Positions 36,831-49,895 of a DNA stretch of 64,000 nt are shown piece by piece. The translations under genes and the position numbers were made by a program. The stretch covers positions 2,056,001-2,120,000 of the forward strand of contig OZ026845.1 of NCBI GenBank assembly GCA_964023205.1, given 5' to 3'. Each line of letters starts with the position of its first letter. Within the stretch, counting starts at the first letter, position 1. The notes under the pieces are model-generated. The model made no database searches. It worked only from the letters and a program-made list of their open reading frames with translations, and had not been told where the DNA came from. Origin of the DNA: Lutraria lutraria (lineage: Eukaryota; Mollusca; Bivalvia; Venerida; Mactridae).

Positions 36831-38880
36831 TGTGTTTCTTGGGGTTTTGTGACTTACGTAATCCTGACCGCCCATCCACTATCCACGCGTACAGCCTGTT
36901 ATTTGTTTTTGTTTCGTTCTTTTCTTTTGTCTAAAACTATCTCAAGCATGAAATATATACATAAGCATGAAATGAACGGTAAAGAATGACACATGCACAC
37001 TTACTTTCGTTTAAATGTTGCTTTTTTAAATGGTACATGATATATTGTTTTATATATTTATGTAAGGAAACGTTATCTTCCCGAAATATAACCTTTCCCT
37101 AAATTATGCCCTTCCCGAAAGCACTCCAATCCCCAAATACATGTACTACCTTTCCCAAGGCAGTTCTTGAAAATACTAAAACACTATGTCATCATCATCA
37201 TCAATACCATCAACATATTCATTACATTCGCACCAACAACAGCAGCGGTATCATCATCATCAGCTGGAGCATTATAGCTGTCAACACTATCACCATCATC
37301 ATGAACCTACTTTTGGTGTAGATGGTTCGTGAACTTGTTCATTATTAGATACTGAACGATTTTTAACTTTCCACAGCCGTTGCTTGCTCGTCGCGCTTGA
37401 ATTTTAATGTGGACCAAAGTGCTAATTTTTTCTACACCCGCCATGCGATTGTTAACCTGGTTCTTGTTCCATGTTGCATTGCAAGTCAATGTTAGTTCAG
37501 TTTGCACGAGTACTTTCAGTACTTTGGTGTTTAAGAGGTAACAAAAAAAACAACAACAGAATATTACTAGTTACTGGCTGTTTCCTCTAACAGGCGAATA
37601 TTGTGACTAACAATTCGCGAAATTCATCGTTTTAGTCTTCTTTTCTAACCAAGCCATCCTATCATATACAGTAAAACACAATGATACTGAACCAGGATAC
37701 GTCAAAGAATAAAAAACAATGCTGTTTTAATTTCCCAAGATATGTCCCTCTCTATTACATCGTAATGGATTAGTGAAATGCGTATGTAATTTTTCAAAAT
37801 CGAGAGTATTCATTTAAACCATATTGTACTGTAGTGTTGAGCAAGAATTTTGCGAAAATGTGGGAGTGGATCGGTGGTAAAGTGGCAAAGCACTGGACTT
37901 ACTAATCGAAACTTCTTGGGTCAGTGGTAGAGTGACCCCAACCTCTGTGGGGCGACCCTGTAATGACTATTGTAATGAAATGGCTGTCGAATATTTTGCT
38001 AAAAGAAACCAGATAAATGCAAAAATTTAAGCCTTTCTGTGTTAGTGTTCAGTCATTTTTAAAAGGTCTCAGAATAGTTCATAAACCTTGACCAACATAG
38101 TCAATGAGAATATTTCGTATCGTACGTAGCAAAAATCGACGTTAAACCTTTTAATCTTTTAATTTACATTAACATTCACAACCAAAACAAATCACATATA
38201 TGCATTTATTACGTACAAAATATTTACATACATGTTTTACAGACTATATACAAATTACGTATTTTTACATGCTCATTGAGAAACTATGCTTAAAGCATTG
38301 AATATAACCATGCTTATTGACACAATTTCTACAAATCACGAAATGTTTACAAGCTCATTGACAAACTATGTAGAAATCACGGAATTTTAATATGGTCATG
38401 GTCAGAGAATATATATTACAAACTATATAATATACGAATTAACTTATCCCCCCCCCCCATCATCTTTAAGAAAACCAACAAAACGAAGATCATCATAGAT
38501 ACTTTGATTTTAGATCAATTATCTTTTGAATGTTATGTAACAGCATTCGCAAGGGTGGGAGCTTTAAGGTATAATCGGTGTATATAATTTTAGTGCGGAT
38601 ACAGATTTCACACAGTTTCTCAAATTACAATGCACTATTCAAATGCAAGAACTATTGGTAACATCTGATAGTATGTTTATACCGACAAACCTGTGTCAGT
38701 GGCCATCTCCGAGTAAAGGCCATCCTTTAAATAAATGCTATTCTTTTAACACCGGCATTGATGATTTATTTCAAAATAACCCCAGAAAGGTAAACCTGTC
38801 AATATTGGCCACATTTTGTCTTTCTCAATGGTGATTTGGGTTCACAGGTTTGACTGTAAATATAAACAAACGACAATTTA
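36830..38880 (+). repeat. A-gene downstream block, copy 2
   Basis: It is shared with 60840-62465 and in part with 15830-19980. In order it contains 'tgtgacttacgt', the 'ttcccgaaa' minisatellite, the CAT tract (37190-37310), a tRNA-Arg-like SINE (37855-37965), 'attacgtacaaaatatttac', the 'gctcattgaca' array, and a MITE copy. It leads into pseudogene A2. An 11-C run lies at 38448-38458. Confidence 0.8.
38684..38865 (+). mobile_element. MITE-like element, copy 5
   Basis: It has the same ends and the same neighbour words as the copy behind A1 ('gcaagaactattggtaacat'). Confidence 0.7.
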
Positions 38881-39784
38881 GTACACTATCAAGCATTGTG
38901 TTATATTACTGAGGATGAAGCAAAACTACTTTTTAAGTGGTGTTCATGTGTACATACAGACTGTGTTTATTCAAGTTGTTAATCGAACTCGTAGTCTCAA
39001 TGATCACGTGACATTCACCGAATACTAGTAGCTGTTTCATATCGTTGTCGTCTCGTCAATGTCAATCACCTATAAATAACTAGAAACGTGTCAATATTTC
39101 AATAAAAGTGGTTTCAGTTGACTGAGAATTTGACTCTGTCTGGTGCGCTACAATGAGAACTAGTTCAGTATTTATATGGGCACTGTGACGACAGGGTTCG
39201 ACATTAAGGCAGGTCCGAACGACAAGCAATTGCTTACTGGTCCAGTCTAGTGCATCTTGCTATTTGGTGGCACGAATGGTCGTGCTCTTGAAAATGCAGC
39301 CGAAAGTCTTTATATCAAAGGACTTAGGAAAAATTGTTCGATCTTAATGAACTTCGATGTATAAATTATTAGAGAAATTCGCTGTGTTTATTACATTTTG
39401 GAGCGATCGTTGGTGTGTTGTAATAATCATTTAATCGTGTTATAAGATAAGGAACACGGTATTTATACTTTTCGATGTATTTATTTTAGCAACATGTCGC
39501 AAATAAACAAAACATTATAAACATATTCACACAGACTAATTTTATAATCGCGAGCGTGGATACTGACTTGTTTACGCAATTGTCATTAATTAAATATCGA
39601 TTTCAGAGCTCAATACAAAAAAATGTCCGATCATTATTGTATTTTAGATGATCACTTTAGTTTCGGGATCAGTTAAGTCAAAATAACAAATTCGTTTGAT
39701 CTGAAAATTCAAAAATGTTACATAGGCCACATTCTAGTAATGAATTGCCGGATGCGATTTTGCGACGTACAAACATTTAACTTG
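38881..39784. other. sequence replacing the 3' end of pseudogene A2; possible LTR fragment
   Basis: Similarity to the A1 and A3 downstream regions breaks at 38881 and resumes inside the A2 tail at 39785. 'cctataaataac' (39070), 'caataaaag' (39100) and 'ctggtgcgctacaatgag' (39139) are spaced like an LTR promoter, polyadenylation site and primer-binding site, but no paired LTR or coding region was seen. Confidence 0.3.
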
Positions 39785-40399
39785 TATATACTAGTAGCTG
39801 AAAAACTACCCTGTGCTGTTGTGTTTTTCTTACGCTGGCCTATTTCGTCATAGTCAGACTCATTGAGACACGTTGTGTTATGAATATTTGGCGTGGGTAC
39901 AGCCATATTAACATCAATATCACCAATGCTTTCCATTTGTTCATAATCTGTTTGATTTCCTGAAGCAATTGGTTGGTTGGAATCAACACTGTGACAGGAA
40001 TAAACACTTTCATAGTGTGGATTATCACTGTCTTGAACTAGTGGATCACGGCGGTATTGACCAAATTCAATGTTGTTGTCAGCATTTGTTTCTGTTGGTC
40101 TAGATTCAGTATCTCTTCTACTTCCCCTCACTAACATTTAATGATTATTGTGAGTATTATAGCCCAAACAATGACCCAGCCGATAGAGGCACTAATAATT
40201 GTCGGTATGCCAATTGTTTTTAATCATTTCAGCAACAAACTCAATATCGGCGGGTGTATACCTATTAACATAAACATCAGACATTATTTCAGTAATATTT
40301 GCTCCGTTGGGTTTAGAAGATACATTTTCATCAACAAACTCAGTATCGGCAGTTGTATAATTTTCAACTTGAACATCAGGCATCATTTCAGTTACATTA
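39785..40399 (-). pseudogene. receptor A2: A-type tail, membrane and stalk remnant
   Basis: Only the C-terminal third survives. The stalk has two repeat copies (EMMPDVQVENYTT and VYVNRYTPADIEF). A one-base deletion falls before the membrane helix (GATT-AAAAAC where A3 has GATTCAAAAAC). A second falls just after it, giving TGTTAG. The tail still shows TDYEQM, SDYDEI and SIYK, while one NIYNTT has become NIHNTT. The 5' side ends abruptly at 40399, where block C begins. In A1 that block lies about 360 bp upstream of the ATG, so one deletion removed promoter, signal peptide, WSC and CTLD. The last 40 or so tail residues are also replaced. Confidence 0.85.
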
Positions 40400-43300
40400 G
40401 GAAAGCTGAATCAAATTGAAGCACTAAATGATGATACATTAATGTATGTGAACATAGAAAACTACACAAAGAAGTGTATATATTAAATAAATTAGATACA
40501 TTTGATCTCTGAGTAGAATGAGATAGAATTTTCAATTTGTAATTTTGAAAGAGCAATTTAACGACATTTTAGGGTAATAGTTGATCATTACAAAAAATGA
40601 AGATGTTCCTTTCTAAATGACTGACCAAATATAACATTATCTCAAGAAACTATAGACACTAAGAAAAAGTGTGCGCAACTGCTTCTTTTGTACGTGCATA
40701 CGAAGTTTTATAAATGTCTTCAACAATTGAAATTCTTTCTCAAAAATGTATAAATTTCAACTTAATAATGCTCTATTTATCTATACATCAATTTTATATG
40801 GTTAAAGGAAACCGAATCTAATTTAAGAATACTTTTCTTGACTTTTGGATGACTTCATGTGCGTGTAGCTTTAGAGTATATCTTGAACATAAATGTTGCG
40901 CGCAACGTGTACGCTGCTTGAAATTAACGGATTTATTCAAAGTACAATAACATAATTCGTTTTCACTCAAGACAGAAAGTTAAATATATGGTCGACATCC
41001 TTTTTACCTACATAATGAATAAAATGAGAATTGTATTCATTTCCTTACGTGTTAACAAAACATATTGTTCCACATTGGTCCATGTAGTTTGAAAACAGTT
41101 GTAAACAGGAAGTGACTGCCTAGAATGTCAGACTGGACCATTAGTCTGGGAGCAGAAATCAGAGAACAAATAAAAGGTATTATACCCTTAGGAGGATTAA
41201 GCTCCAGATTTATAATTATTTTTTAAGTCTGGAAACTTTTCTTTTGTTGAAATTATGTATAAGATGTTATGTCCAGTGTCATGCGTTCTTCGTCCCTATT
41301 AATTGACGTAGAGGACTTGGCTGTAACTTGCGAAGAACGAGATTATTGTTTTTACAGAATTCAGGGGAAAATAGGTTAGTCTAACTACTGACCACTATAT
41401 TGTCTGGAGTTATCTGTCCCATCACTACTTTTATTGTAGTTATATAAGGTAGGGAACCAGACAAGCCAGCATGTTGCTTAAATGTTGAAATCAAACCTCA
41501 TTATCCTGACTATCGTAGGAAGGAAGAATTTTATTATGACTGATAATTCTGTTCAGTAAATATTTGTTTCATGAGATATTTAAAATAGGGACAAATAATG
41601 TAGCTTACATGCAATAGAGATGTAAGATGAATGATTGTTCTTATTTTGCGATACATGATGCCATCGTCCGACCTCATTTCTCGTATCATGGAAGTACAGT
41701 ACAATTTATCCAGAGCGGCCCTCTGTAGAGCAACAACCTCTCCATAACAACACATTCAATATTTCCCTAAGATGATTACTATAAATTTAACCTCTGTAGA
41801 GCAACAACCTCTAAACAACAGCCAATATTTGCAGCTCTCACAGGGTGTTGCTCTACAGAAGTTGTACTGCTGTATGTTGTTCGGCTATCAGTTGTACAAG
41901 TCAATCAAGAGTGACAACTCTGCCATATTCGTCAGTTAAATTTTATTGAGTTATCTGCCTTCGCGCATTTTCAGGTTTGTTAGACAACAATCTTGAACAT
42001 TTTGCTCGATCAACACTTCATTACAACCTGGTCAGTAATATCACGTTAGTATCATTGTCTTATGAAAGCCTGGTACATATTTACTTTCGAAATAAGTACT
42101 TTATGCAAACAACCATTCTTAACGATTGACTTCCCACTTAATTGCTGAAGTGTTTGATGAATGTACAACGATTTTAGTCGTACATCTAGTTATTATCAAT
42201 GTTAAACAATCATGTGAAAGGAGAAACTAATTGAAAATTTGCAATCTTAGCGGATACATACTTTAACCTTTCTGACAGGTTATCAGTCTTAATTTCATCT
42301 TAAATATCACTATAAATACTTAAGACAAAAGTCTTGTCCGGGATTGTGGTAGGTCCGTGATTAGTTTAAGACCAGTAAAGCTACATCTCTGTAATTATTT
42401 TACTTTATATCGTCTTTCATTGAAACCGGTTTAGTAAGTTGTATGAAAGAATGACTTGTAGCGTCTTCTTTCCAATGGTATCATTTTGATTAACACGCGA
42501 TTATAAATAAAAAAAATAAGTTGCATTAAATGTAGATCGGACAAGATTTTTTCCTTGAGTATATACATTGTATATACGATATATTATAGGGCCAGAACAT
42601 TTAAATATATATAATTGATTAGTGCTGATATGTACATGCAGGCTGATAACTTATGAATATTAATGTATTTCCGTTTTCGAGTGGTTTTGGTCTGTGACTA
42701 GTAATCACTAGCCACACACCGCTGAGAGTTTCTAACTCCACCTGGTACAAAAGTACGGAAGGTCGGTCGTTCTACCATCTAGCGTTCAGCTGTGAAAGTC
42801 GCAAAGTGACCCTGAATGTTGACAAGACGCTGAACCCCAGCGACCTAATTGTTTCTGTTGATGCTGCATGCTTTGTATTATAAACTTCTATAAATTATAG
42901 ATACATGGAATAAATTCTAATTAATCTTTTGTACATATCACATTACATGTATATCATTGATTGTTAACGTGTCATATTCATATCCTTACTTCATACATAC
43001 GAGATGCTATCCGCAGTTTTTCTGTTCGAGGTTGGAAGTTGGCAATTGATTTCGTCCGTGTAGTTATATTCATTGGTTGAATGTGCAATAGAATTTGCGG
43101 AAATAGAACATTAAATCTGTATTTCCCATTCTAAGTGAAATCCGGGTTGATGTTGTACTTAACATCATGATCCCTAGGAGTGACTTAATATGTTAATGAT
43201 AAATGAAGAGTTATCTTTTGAACGATTCCAAACGCATTTTATATGTTAATTAGCATGCAATTATTTTGTACTTAATAAATTAACAAAATGTAACTCTTTT

Positions 43301-44445
43301 ATTGGAAGTATATCCGGTATCTCTAATGCTTTATCAGGCACAGTGGTACATTTTAGATCTATCTGACTGGAAGACATGCCAATGATTAGTGTCTGTCGTT
43401 TAAGGCCGTGTTAAGTTTCGTAACCAAAGACTAAAACAATATTCAAGATTTAACATCGGTCTTGGGACACTTAGTGTTGACACAACCATTCAGTATTTCA
43501 ATTATCAATTTTGTCTGTTTCCATGTTTGTATCAAAACTTTGTTTTCTTGTTTCCGGTTTATAGTTTTGTTTTGAAACTTTTCCAGTTGAATTACAACAG
43601 TTTTGCAGACTTGTTCCATTACAATATATCAACAATTAACTGCAAAAGTGCTGCGTGTTGATTTACATCAGTTTTGAAGGTACATATTGTATTCATCAAT
43701 CCAAGTAAAGCTTGCAAAACAGTTGTAAGTGAAACTTTCTCATTTATTTTTCTGAAATCATCATGAATATATAACATAGTAATTTCGTAATAAAGGTACA
43801 ATGTAGTTAAATTTCTCAAAAGCTGTCTTGTTTGTTTCACCAATTAATATTTTTTCGAAAATAAAAGTTTTTGCTTCTCTTTAAAAATCCACAAAATAAT
43901 AAATATACATTAACCCAATGTATACATGCATAATACAGGAATGGACATCATACAATACAATGTAGACAAGACAAAGAGAACAAAAACGTACACGGCAACA
44001 TAGGATAAACAAAGTACAAGCTAGTACCAACGAAAATTAAACAAATATACCAGTATTTAGAATATTGATTACCTCTTATCTACTCCCTTTTGATATACTA
44101 ATTTTAGGCATTATATAGATTAAACCTTAAAAGAAATTGAGGGAATAGATATTTATACCTAAAAATCATGTCTTTTTCTTCATGAAGACGATATTGTAAT
44201 TCGTTTTCAAATGTGTAACTATATCGGTTAGAATTACTGAAATAACTATTTACACCCATTATAAACTATGGGGCAAAGGTTAGGGGGATACTTAAATACT
44301 GGAAAAAAACAACACTTAAATAGAATGTTTTACTAGAAGGAGTAATGAGGTTCTTGCTAGACAACACCCATCTCACTAACAGTATTGAACATATATCTGT
44401 CATGGTAGATACTTTATTTTCAGATCCGTTAGGCCAACTTGACCA
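40400..44445 (+). repeat. segmental duplication block, copy C (direct)
   Basis: It follows copy A from 'ggaaagctgaatcaaattg' to 'ggtagatactttattttcag' with small indels. It includes the SINE (42660-42880) and the 'agcaacaacctct' repeat (41693-41880). No gene. It is clearly younger and closer to copy A than B or D are. Confidence 0.85.
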
Positions 44446-45039
44446 TGAGGACAATATATTTACAAACATATACATTTGCAACATACATGATTAAATAATA
44501 TACATACATATAACATAACATAACTATAAATACACTTCATATGGGAGAAGATGTAAACATTATCATACACATATCTATTTATTTGAACTTTATTAATTAT
44601 GCCAAAAGGCCCATGTGAATATAACAATCAATATTACATACATGATATATACACGTGTCAATGACATTGTTACATATGAAATGCTTTTGCACTAAAGTAC
44701 GTTGTAAATGACAAAACAGTAAGGAAATATTGATAGACATGCTATCATATGAGTATAACTGTCAAATTATGTTATATTAAATTATGTTGTGGCACGATGT
44801 TTTGTCTTTCACATAAGAACGTTTTATGAACATGCATTCCCAACATTTTAATTATGTTTTAATTCATACTCGTAGTCAGTCCTGTAAATCTTAAAATATA
44901 TGGTTTTGCTAAAAAATTCTGTGTAATCATTAATTTTTGTTGGGGATTTAATTTCGTAGATTTCGTGGGTCGGCTCATCCACTAAACCAAAACCCCACAA
45001 ACTGAGATGCACAGATAATGCATTTGTTTTCAAAAATCA
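44446..45039. other. noncoding
   Basis: AT-rich. At 44930-45040 'gatttcgtgggtcggctcat' and 'atccacgaa' form a short inverted-repeat element next to the LINE end. No gene seen. Confidence 0.45.
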
Positions 45040-46800
45040 AAATCCACGAATTTTTGAATATATAGTTTTCCATTATTTTTGTATAATGGACTTTCGATAA
45101 TAAAATGAAACTCGTCTTCTAATTTGGTACAAAAATTACATTTTCTATCATCAAAAGTAAACCTATGCTTCTGTGTATGTTCAACCTATCAGTTTCCATA
45201 GCTAAGTAATCTGAGTTTCAAAAAGACTTCTTTAAGTTTTAACTGTACTATTAACCTATAAAAATGCTCTTCATGATTCAGACAATCTCATTCTCCAGGT
45301 TTGAATAAAAGTATCCCTTACTCTTTGCTTAACATTAGTAGAAAATATTGTTTTTGTTCTACACCTTGATACAACCAAACTTCATGGAAACACAAAGGGC
45401 AGAATAAATCATGCAGCAGACTAACCCAGTTTTCAATATTCGGACGCAATTCCAAATCCATTTTCAGAATATTATAGATTATTTTAATATATTTTTATCT
45501 TTAGAATCTCAAGATTGTAAAACAAGTATGATTTTAAAAAATCTACCAGTAACAAAATTTGTACTTGTACGTCCATGTTCTCCATCATCAAAAAAAAATC
45601 CTTTCGAGTTACTTGTTTGACGTTTAATAATGTTTTGCACAATTTCAAATGTACAAATGTACTCTTTTAATTTGCTTTGAAATATTGAAGCCCCAAACTT
45701 CAGAGTCAGAAATTAAAATAGGTTAAACTATTTGATCAAACAATTCTTGTCTATGTTTTACACTTAGTTCTGAAAATTAAAACATATACGTATCAACTTA
45801 AAAATGGCCTTTCTAGATTGTCCGGATAAAGTAGTTTGTGCTTCATGAAAAGATCCTGCTGGTGTGAAAATGCCAAGATCAGAAAGATACTTAGAAATTG
45901 CAATATCTTCATTATACATGAATTGTAAATTCTTTTGTAACATGCCACATTTTAAAAACACCGTAACCATTATTTTATTAACATTAACCTTTAAGTTCCA
46001 CATTTCACAATTGTCATGCAAATACCACATCCTTTCTGCAAACCAGATGTTTCAGAGAACAATATAACATCAATACAAGCAGTTTATACATATACAAAAA
46101 TTTACATGTAGATTTCAATAGCCGACAGTCCCTTTAGATAATAGATTCTTCGATACCATTTTTAAAAACATTATTGCCTTGCCTAACACCTTAAGCATGT
46201 AAAATCATTACTTGTGATATTATTTTTCCCCTGGATTTGATTGAATTATACATATTCTTAAGAATATTTAACATTTTACCCCGTACTCCATAAACGATCT
46301 TTTTTCCATAAAATTTCTCTAACTACATAGTCGAAAACTTTGCTAAAATCAATAAAACTACAAAATATTTTTATATTGTCTTTGATTATATAAGATACAA
46401 AAATTTATCTACAATACCTTGTGTTTACGAAAACCAGATTGAGCTTCTATATTCATTATGTACCCGAAATATGTTTCTACCTTTTTTTTGTCTAATCTGT
46501 TTCTAAGGACCCGAACAAATAACTTCCCAAGAGTGCAAAGCGATGTATGTAATTATGCGATAATTATTGACGTTATTAGTGTTTCCCTTTTATGTAACGA
46601 ATAATAAAATACTTCTCACCATTCATTTGGGAAGAATTCAGTATTAATTACCTTGTTAAAATTGAATTTATAGAATCAATGAGTTGAGATTTACCGTACA
46701 TAAAAATCATTTAACATGTTATCTAGTCCAGCACATTTCCCAGAGTTCAATTGTTTTAAAACAACAAATATTTCTTTGATATCGATATCTACATCTATAT
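45040..46800 (-). mobile_element. LINE relic, minus strand
   Basis: Reading leftward, disrupted frames give VLKQLNSGKCAGLDNMLNDF (46.75 kb), NN then block 4 words, EAQSGFRKHK (46.43 kb), and MWNLKVNVNKIMVTVF and SGQSRKAIFKL (46.0-45.8 kb). They end in CNFCTKLEDEFHFIIE (45.1 kb). Together they span fingers to the C-terminal zinc motif of a non-LTR reverse transcriptase. The catalytic block is not intact. It is closely related to the 31.2-32.1 kb copy but preserved over more of its length. Confidence 0.8.
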
Positions 46801-47284
46801 GAAAGTATTATTATTAGGGCATTCAATATATTGACTGGATTTAGTATTATCCAGTTTATTAGATTTAGGACTAATACTATCATATTCTAATTCATTTGTT
46901 GTTTGTTGATTTACAACTACATGTATGTGCGTCTTAGTACTATGTATTAAAGTAAAGCTTGTTTGAATCAATGATCAGACAAAATATTTGCATCATGTAC
47001 AGCACATTTCTTATAATGAGTATTACGACTTTTTATGACAATTTGTATGTATGAGAATTTGAGCAATGTTAACCATAATATTTCAATATAACCCTTGCAT
47101 GTTGCATTAGATTTATTATTCTTATTCGAATATACATATTCACACAGCATGATTAGAACGAAATTATGAATATGTACACATAAAACAAGTTATTTTAAAA
47201 TTAACTTACCTTGTATTTATTAATGTCTGGCAATTATGAATATGTGCATACATCAGTATGGCCTCCAAATTATGGTGCTATCTT
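46801..47284. other. noncoding
   Basis: Further LINE upstream sequence may extend to about 46.98 kb (it parallels 31.09-31.24 kb). The words near 47205-47240 recur inverted at 52085-52130. No gene. Confidence 0.4.
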
Positions 47285-47365
47285 TCTGATTAATTATAAT
47301 TCTATGCATGTGCCATATGCTCGGTACATGCAACTAATATATCACAGATATATAACACTAGACTT
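47285..47365 (+). pseudogene. A-type receptor tail relic downstream of B2
   Basis: 'atcacagatatataacac' matches the A1 tail codons for SQIYNT. The preceding words parallel the better-kept relic at 51895-52003. Only about 80 bp is recognisable. It points towards B2. Confidence 0.4.
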
Positions 47366-47649
47366 CAAATATGTCCAGTGATTATGTCGTTTTTAAGATA
47401 ATATATTTGATATAACTCTCGAATATCTGACCGAAATCAATTATTTTAGCACACATGCATGCAAACACACACGCACGCCATACCCTCGCTCCCTCAAATA
47501 AACGCAGGCCCCACCCTTATACACACCAATGCCACGCTCTCGAGTCCTCATAAATACACGCACACCCTTTACCATCCTCACGGTCATCCTCACATACGTA
47601 GACATATAGTTTAAGATCTATCAAATGTCAACTAATTTTCATTCACTGG

Positions 47650-48165
47650 TCATATTTTTTTTGTCATAATCAGATATCCAGATTCATCGAGACGTGAAGC
47701 GTTATCAATACTTGGCGAGTGTAAAGTCGTATATGCATTCAGTGTCCTCGTCACTTCTATCTAATTGTTCATAAAGTGTTTGAATTTCTTCAACATTCTG
47801 TTGATTAAGGGCATCTATGGAAATGGAATCAACATATTCATAATATGGAGTATTGCTTTCATGACCCGGTGGATCACGGCGGTATTGATCAAGTTCGTCC
47901 TTGTTGGTTTAGGTTCGATATCTCCTCTATTCTCCTTCACTTCGTTTAATTATTATTGTGAGTAATATAGCCACAAAAATGACGCAGCGGACAGAGACGC
48001 GAATAATTGTCGGTCCAGTGACTTTTGAAGATTCGCTGTTCGATGTTTTGCCGGTTTCATGGTAGCAAAGTGATGGCATTTCATCACTACATTCATAACA
48101 TTCAACCGAAAGTGTGTCAATGGATTTTCTCACGCACACGTAATTACTATCGTTGATATGGTCTT
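47650..48165 (-). pseudogene. receptor B2: B-type C-terminal remnant
   Basis: It starts inside the CTLD-like region (RKSIDTLSVECYECS, MPSLCYHETGKTSN), loses the stalk, and keeps a membrane helix (IFVAILLTIIIKR). A frameshifted tail with TPYYEYVDS, TLYEQLDRSDEDT and, one base out of frame, AYTTLHSPSI follows. The TGA is at 47650-47652, after GYLIM. The 5' two thirds (signal peptide, WSC, most of the CTLD) are gone where a foldback element begins at about 48166. Confidence 0.85.
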
Positions 48166-48650
48166 CATTATGGTGGCTGATTTCTGCCATTTCATATCTT
48201 CGTGTTCGCCCCAGAAGTCGAAGCACGACGACACGAACACACGATAAATTGGTCATTTATCGTGTCTTCGCCTTCGACCTTAGAGGGCGAATACACGAAC
48301 ACACGAACTATTGAAGGCGTAATAATGATATTTTGATAGGCGAACTAACGAAATATTCTTTTGTAAAGATTCGTATCGGTGGGTATGAAATCTTCGAATC
48401 GGCGCCCTATATTTGTCGTGTGTTCGTGTCTTTGCCTAGACAGGCGAAAGGCGAAGACACGAAACATTGCAAATATCGTGTGTTCGTGTCGTCGTGCTTC
48501 GCCCCGAAGGACGAAGACACGAAGACACGATATTTGCAATGTTTCGTGTCGTCGTGTCTTCGCCTTCCGGTAAACATGCGCAGAACTACAAATCTGGTCC
48601 ATCATGTTATAGTTTTGCAATTCAATACTATGTGTAATGGTTCTGCGCAA
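48166..48650. mobile_element. foldback element made of 'cgaagacacga' words
   Basis: It is built from reiterated 'cgtgtcttcgcc' and 'ggcgaagacacga' in both orientations. It includes a perfect 25-bp inverted repeat, 48457-48481 against 48525-48549, with key word 'cattgcaaatatcgtgt'. It could fold into long hairpins. Open frames across it are translations of the repeat. It lies between the B2 break and a piece of the duplicated block. Confidence 0.75.
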
Positions 48651-49440
48651 TAGTTTTTTTAAGTCCGGAAACTTTTCTTTTGATAGAATTATGTAAAATA
48701 ACAAACATGTCATTGTGTATCAAGGATTTGAACCAAATATTAGCTTAGGCGTATAAATTGTTTGTTTATGATCACATGGGAAGTTAGGCAGAGATTTTTT
48801 CTAAATGGTTTTATTACTTTTGAAGTGGAAAATGTAAAAAAAGTGAAATAGTAGATGTACCGTTCTTAGGGCCTACTGAAAGTTTACGGTCGTGGGAAAA
48901 GTTAATCAGAAACAAAAACTATCACCATATAAAATTAGAAACACTAAAAGATAAACATAAGATCTGAGCTCGGAGACCGATCTTAAGTTTTACAAACTTT
49001 GGGCCTGATGTCTTTTCAAGACTATCGACATATTTCCTTGTCTAATGTTCTGTGAATTTACTGTTTAAGCCAGGGACTAATTGTTTTAACATGTATCAGT
49101 TCGTAGCAGGCTGTCATGACAAGTACTGTATGAACTGTATTTGTAAAACAAGCAGGTGTCCTTGAATACAGTTTTTTATTCATCAATTCTGTACAAGTAG
49201 GTGGAACAGTTGTGTATACCTTTCAAAATGTCTTTTTTATTACGTACTGTCATGAAAACGAATGGTCGATCCTTCCCTTTACAACTGTTTATGCGATTTG
49301 AATCAAAAGATAGTTTTCGCCACTTACTTTCGCAATTTTGATGTAGAAGATATTTATATATACAAGTAAACGGTTTTATAAGCAATATACTGAAACTTTG
49401 ATACAAATAATATATATGATGAAAAATAATCAACATTCCA
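48651..49440. repeat. fragments of duplicated blocks upstream of B3
   Basis: 48651-48920 matches copy A near 22935-23190 ('ggaaacttttcttttg', 'gtgtatcaaggatttgaacc'). 48935-49250 matches the palindrome centre near 30710-31080 ('gatctgagctcgg', 'aggctgtcatgacaagtact'). No gene. Confidence 0.7.
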
Positions 49441-49589
49441 TACGGTATTATATATTATTTAATAGCCGACCGGTTTCGTCATTAGACTCATCAGAGCAAT
49501 AATACAAAAATAACGTTAAAATTTACTTGACTCGGATATTTTTTAACATTTTATACACATTTACATATTTATTTCAAGTGTAATAAAAA

Positions 49590-49880
49590 CGATAAATGTT
49601 CTTGGTTCTTATGAATAAACGTCGCCTTGTGAAGAAAAAACCATAGACGGAGCAATATTATCTATCTATAGAATTAAATTACCATAGAAGAGGCGTCCTC
49701 ATTGGCTGATGATTGTGTAGCGAAAGTGGGAGTAACATTATATCCGTTACACAATGCTGACTAAACTTGCCGAAGGTGAAGTGGTGCGCGGAGCGTATCG
49801 TAATTCTTGGCTTGTGAAATTGTACTAAACGGAATCAAGATCAGATGTAATCGTATTTTACACGGATAGTTTACGATTGT
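49590..49880 (+). promoter_or_regulatory. B-type upstream conserved block (B3)
   Basis: It shares with B1 'ttcttggttct', 'aacgtcgc', 'ctcattggctgatgat', 'gtagcg' and 'acttgccgaaggtgaag'. The inverted CCAAT core is 49701-49705, about 191 bp before the ATG. No canonical TATA box is placed consistently in both genes. Confidence 0.55.
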
Positions 49881-49895
49881 GGCGTTTACAATATC

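Noticed and set aside
37190..37310. CRISPR-like or satellite array
   Set aside because: It is an imperfect triplet tract with no spacer structure, in a eukaryotic sequence.
48333..48713. Three overlapping 60-120-codon frames rich in Arg, Thr and Cys
   Set aside because: All are translations of the foldback element in different frames.
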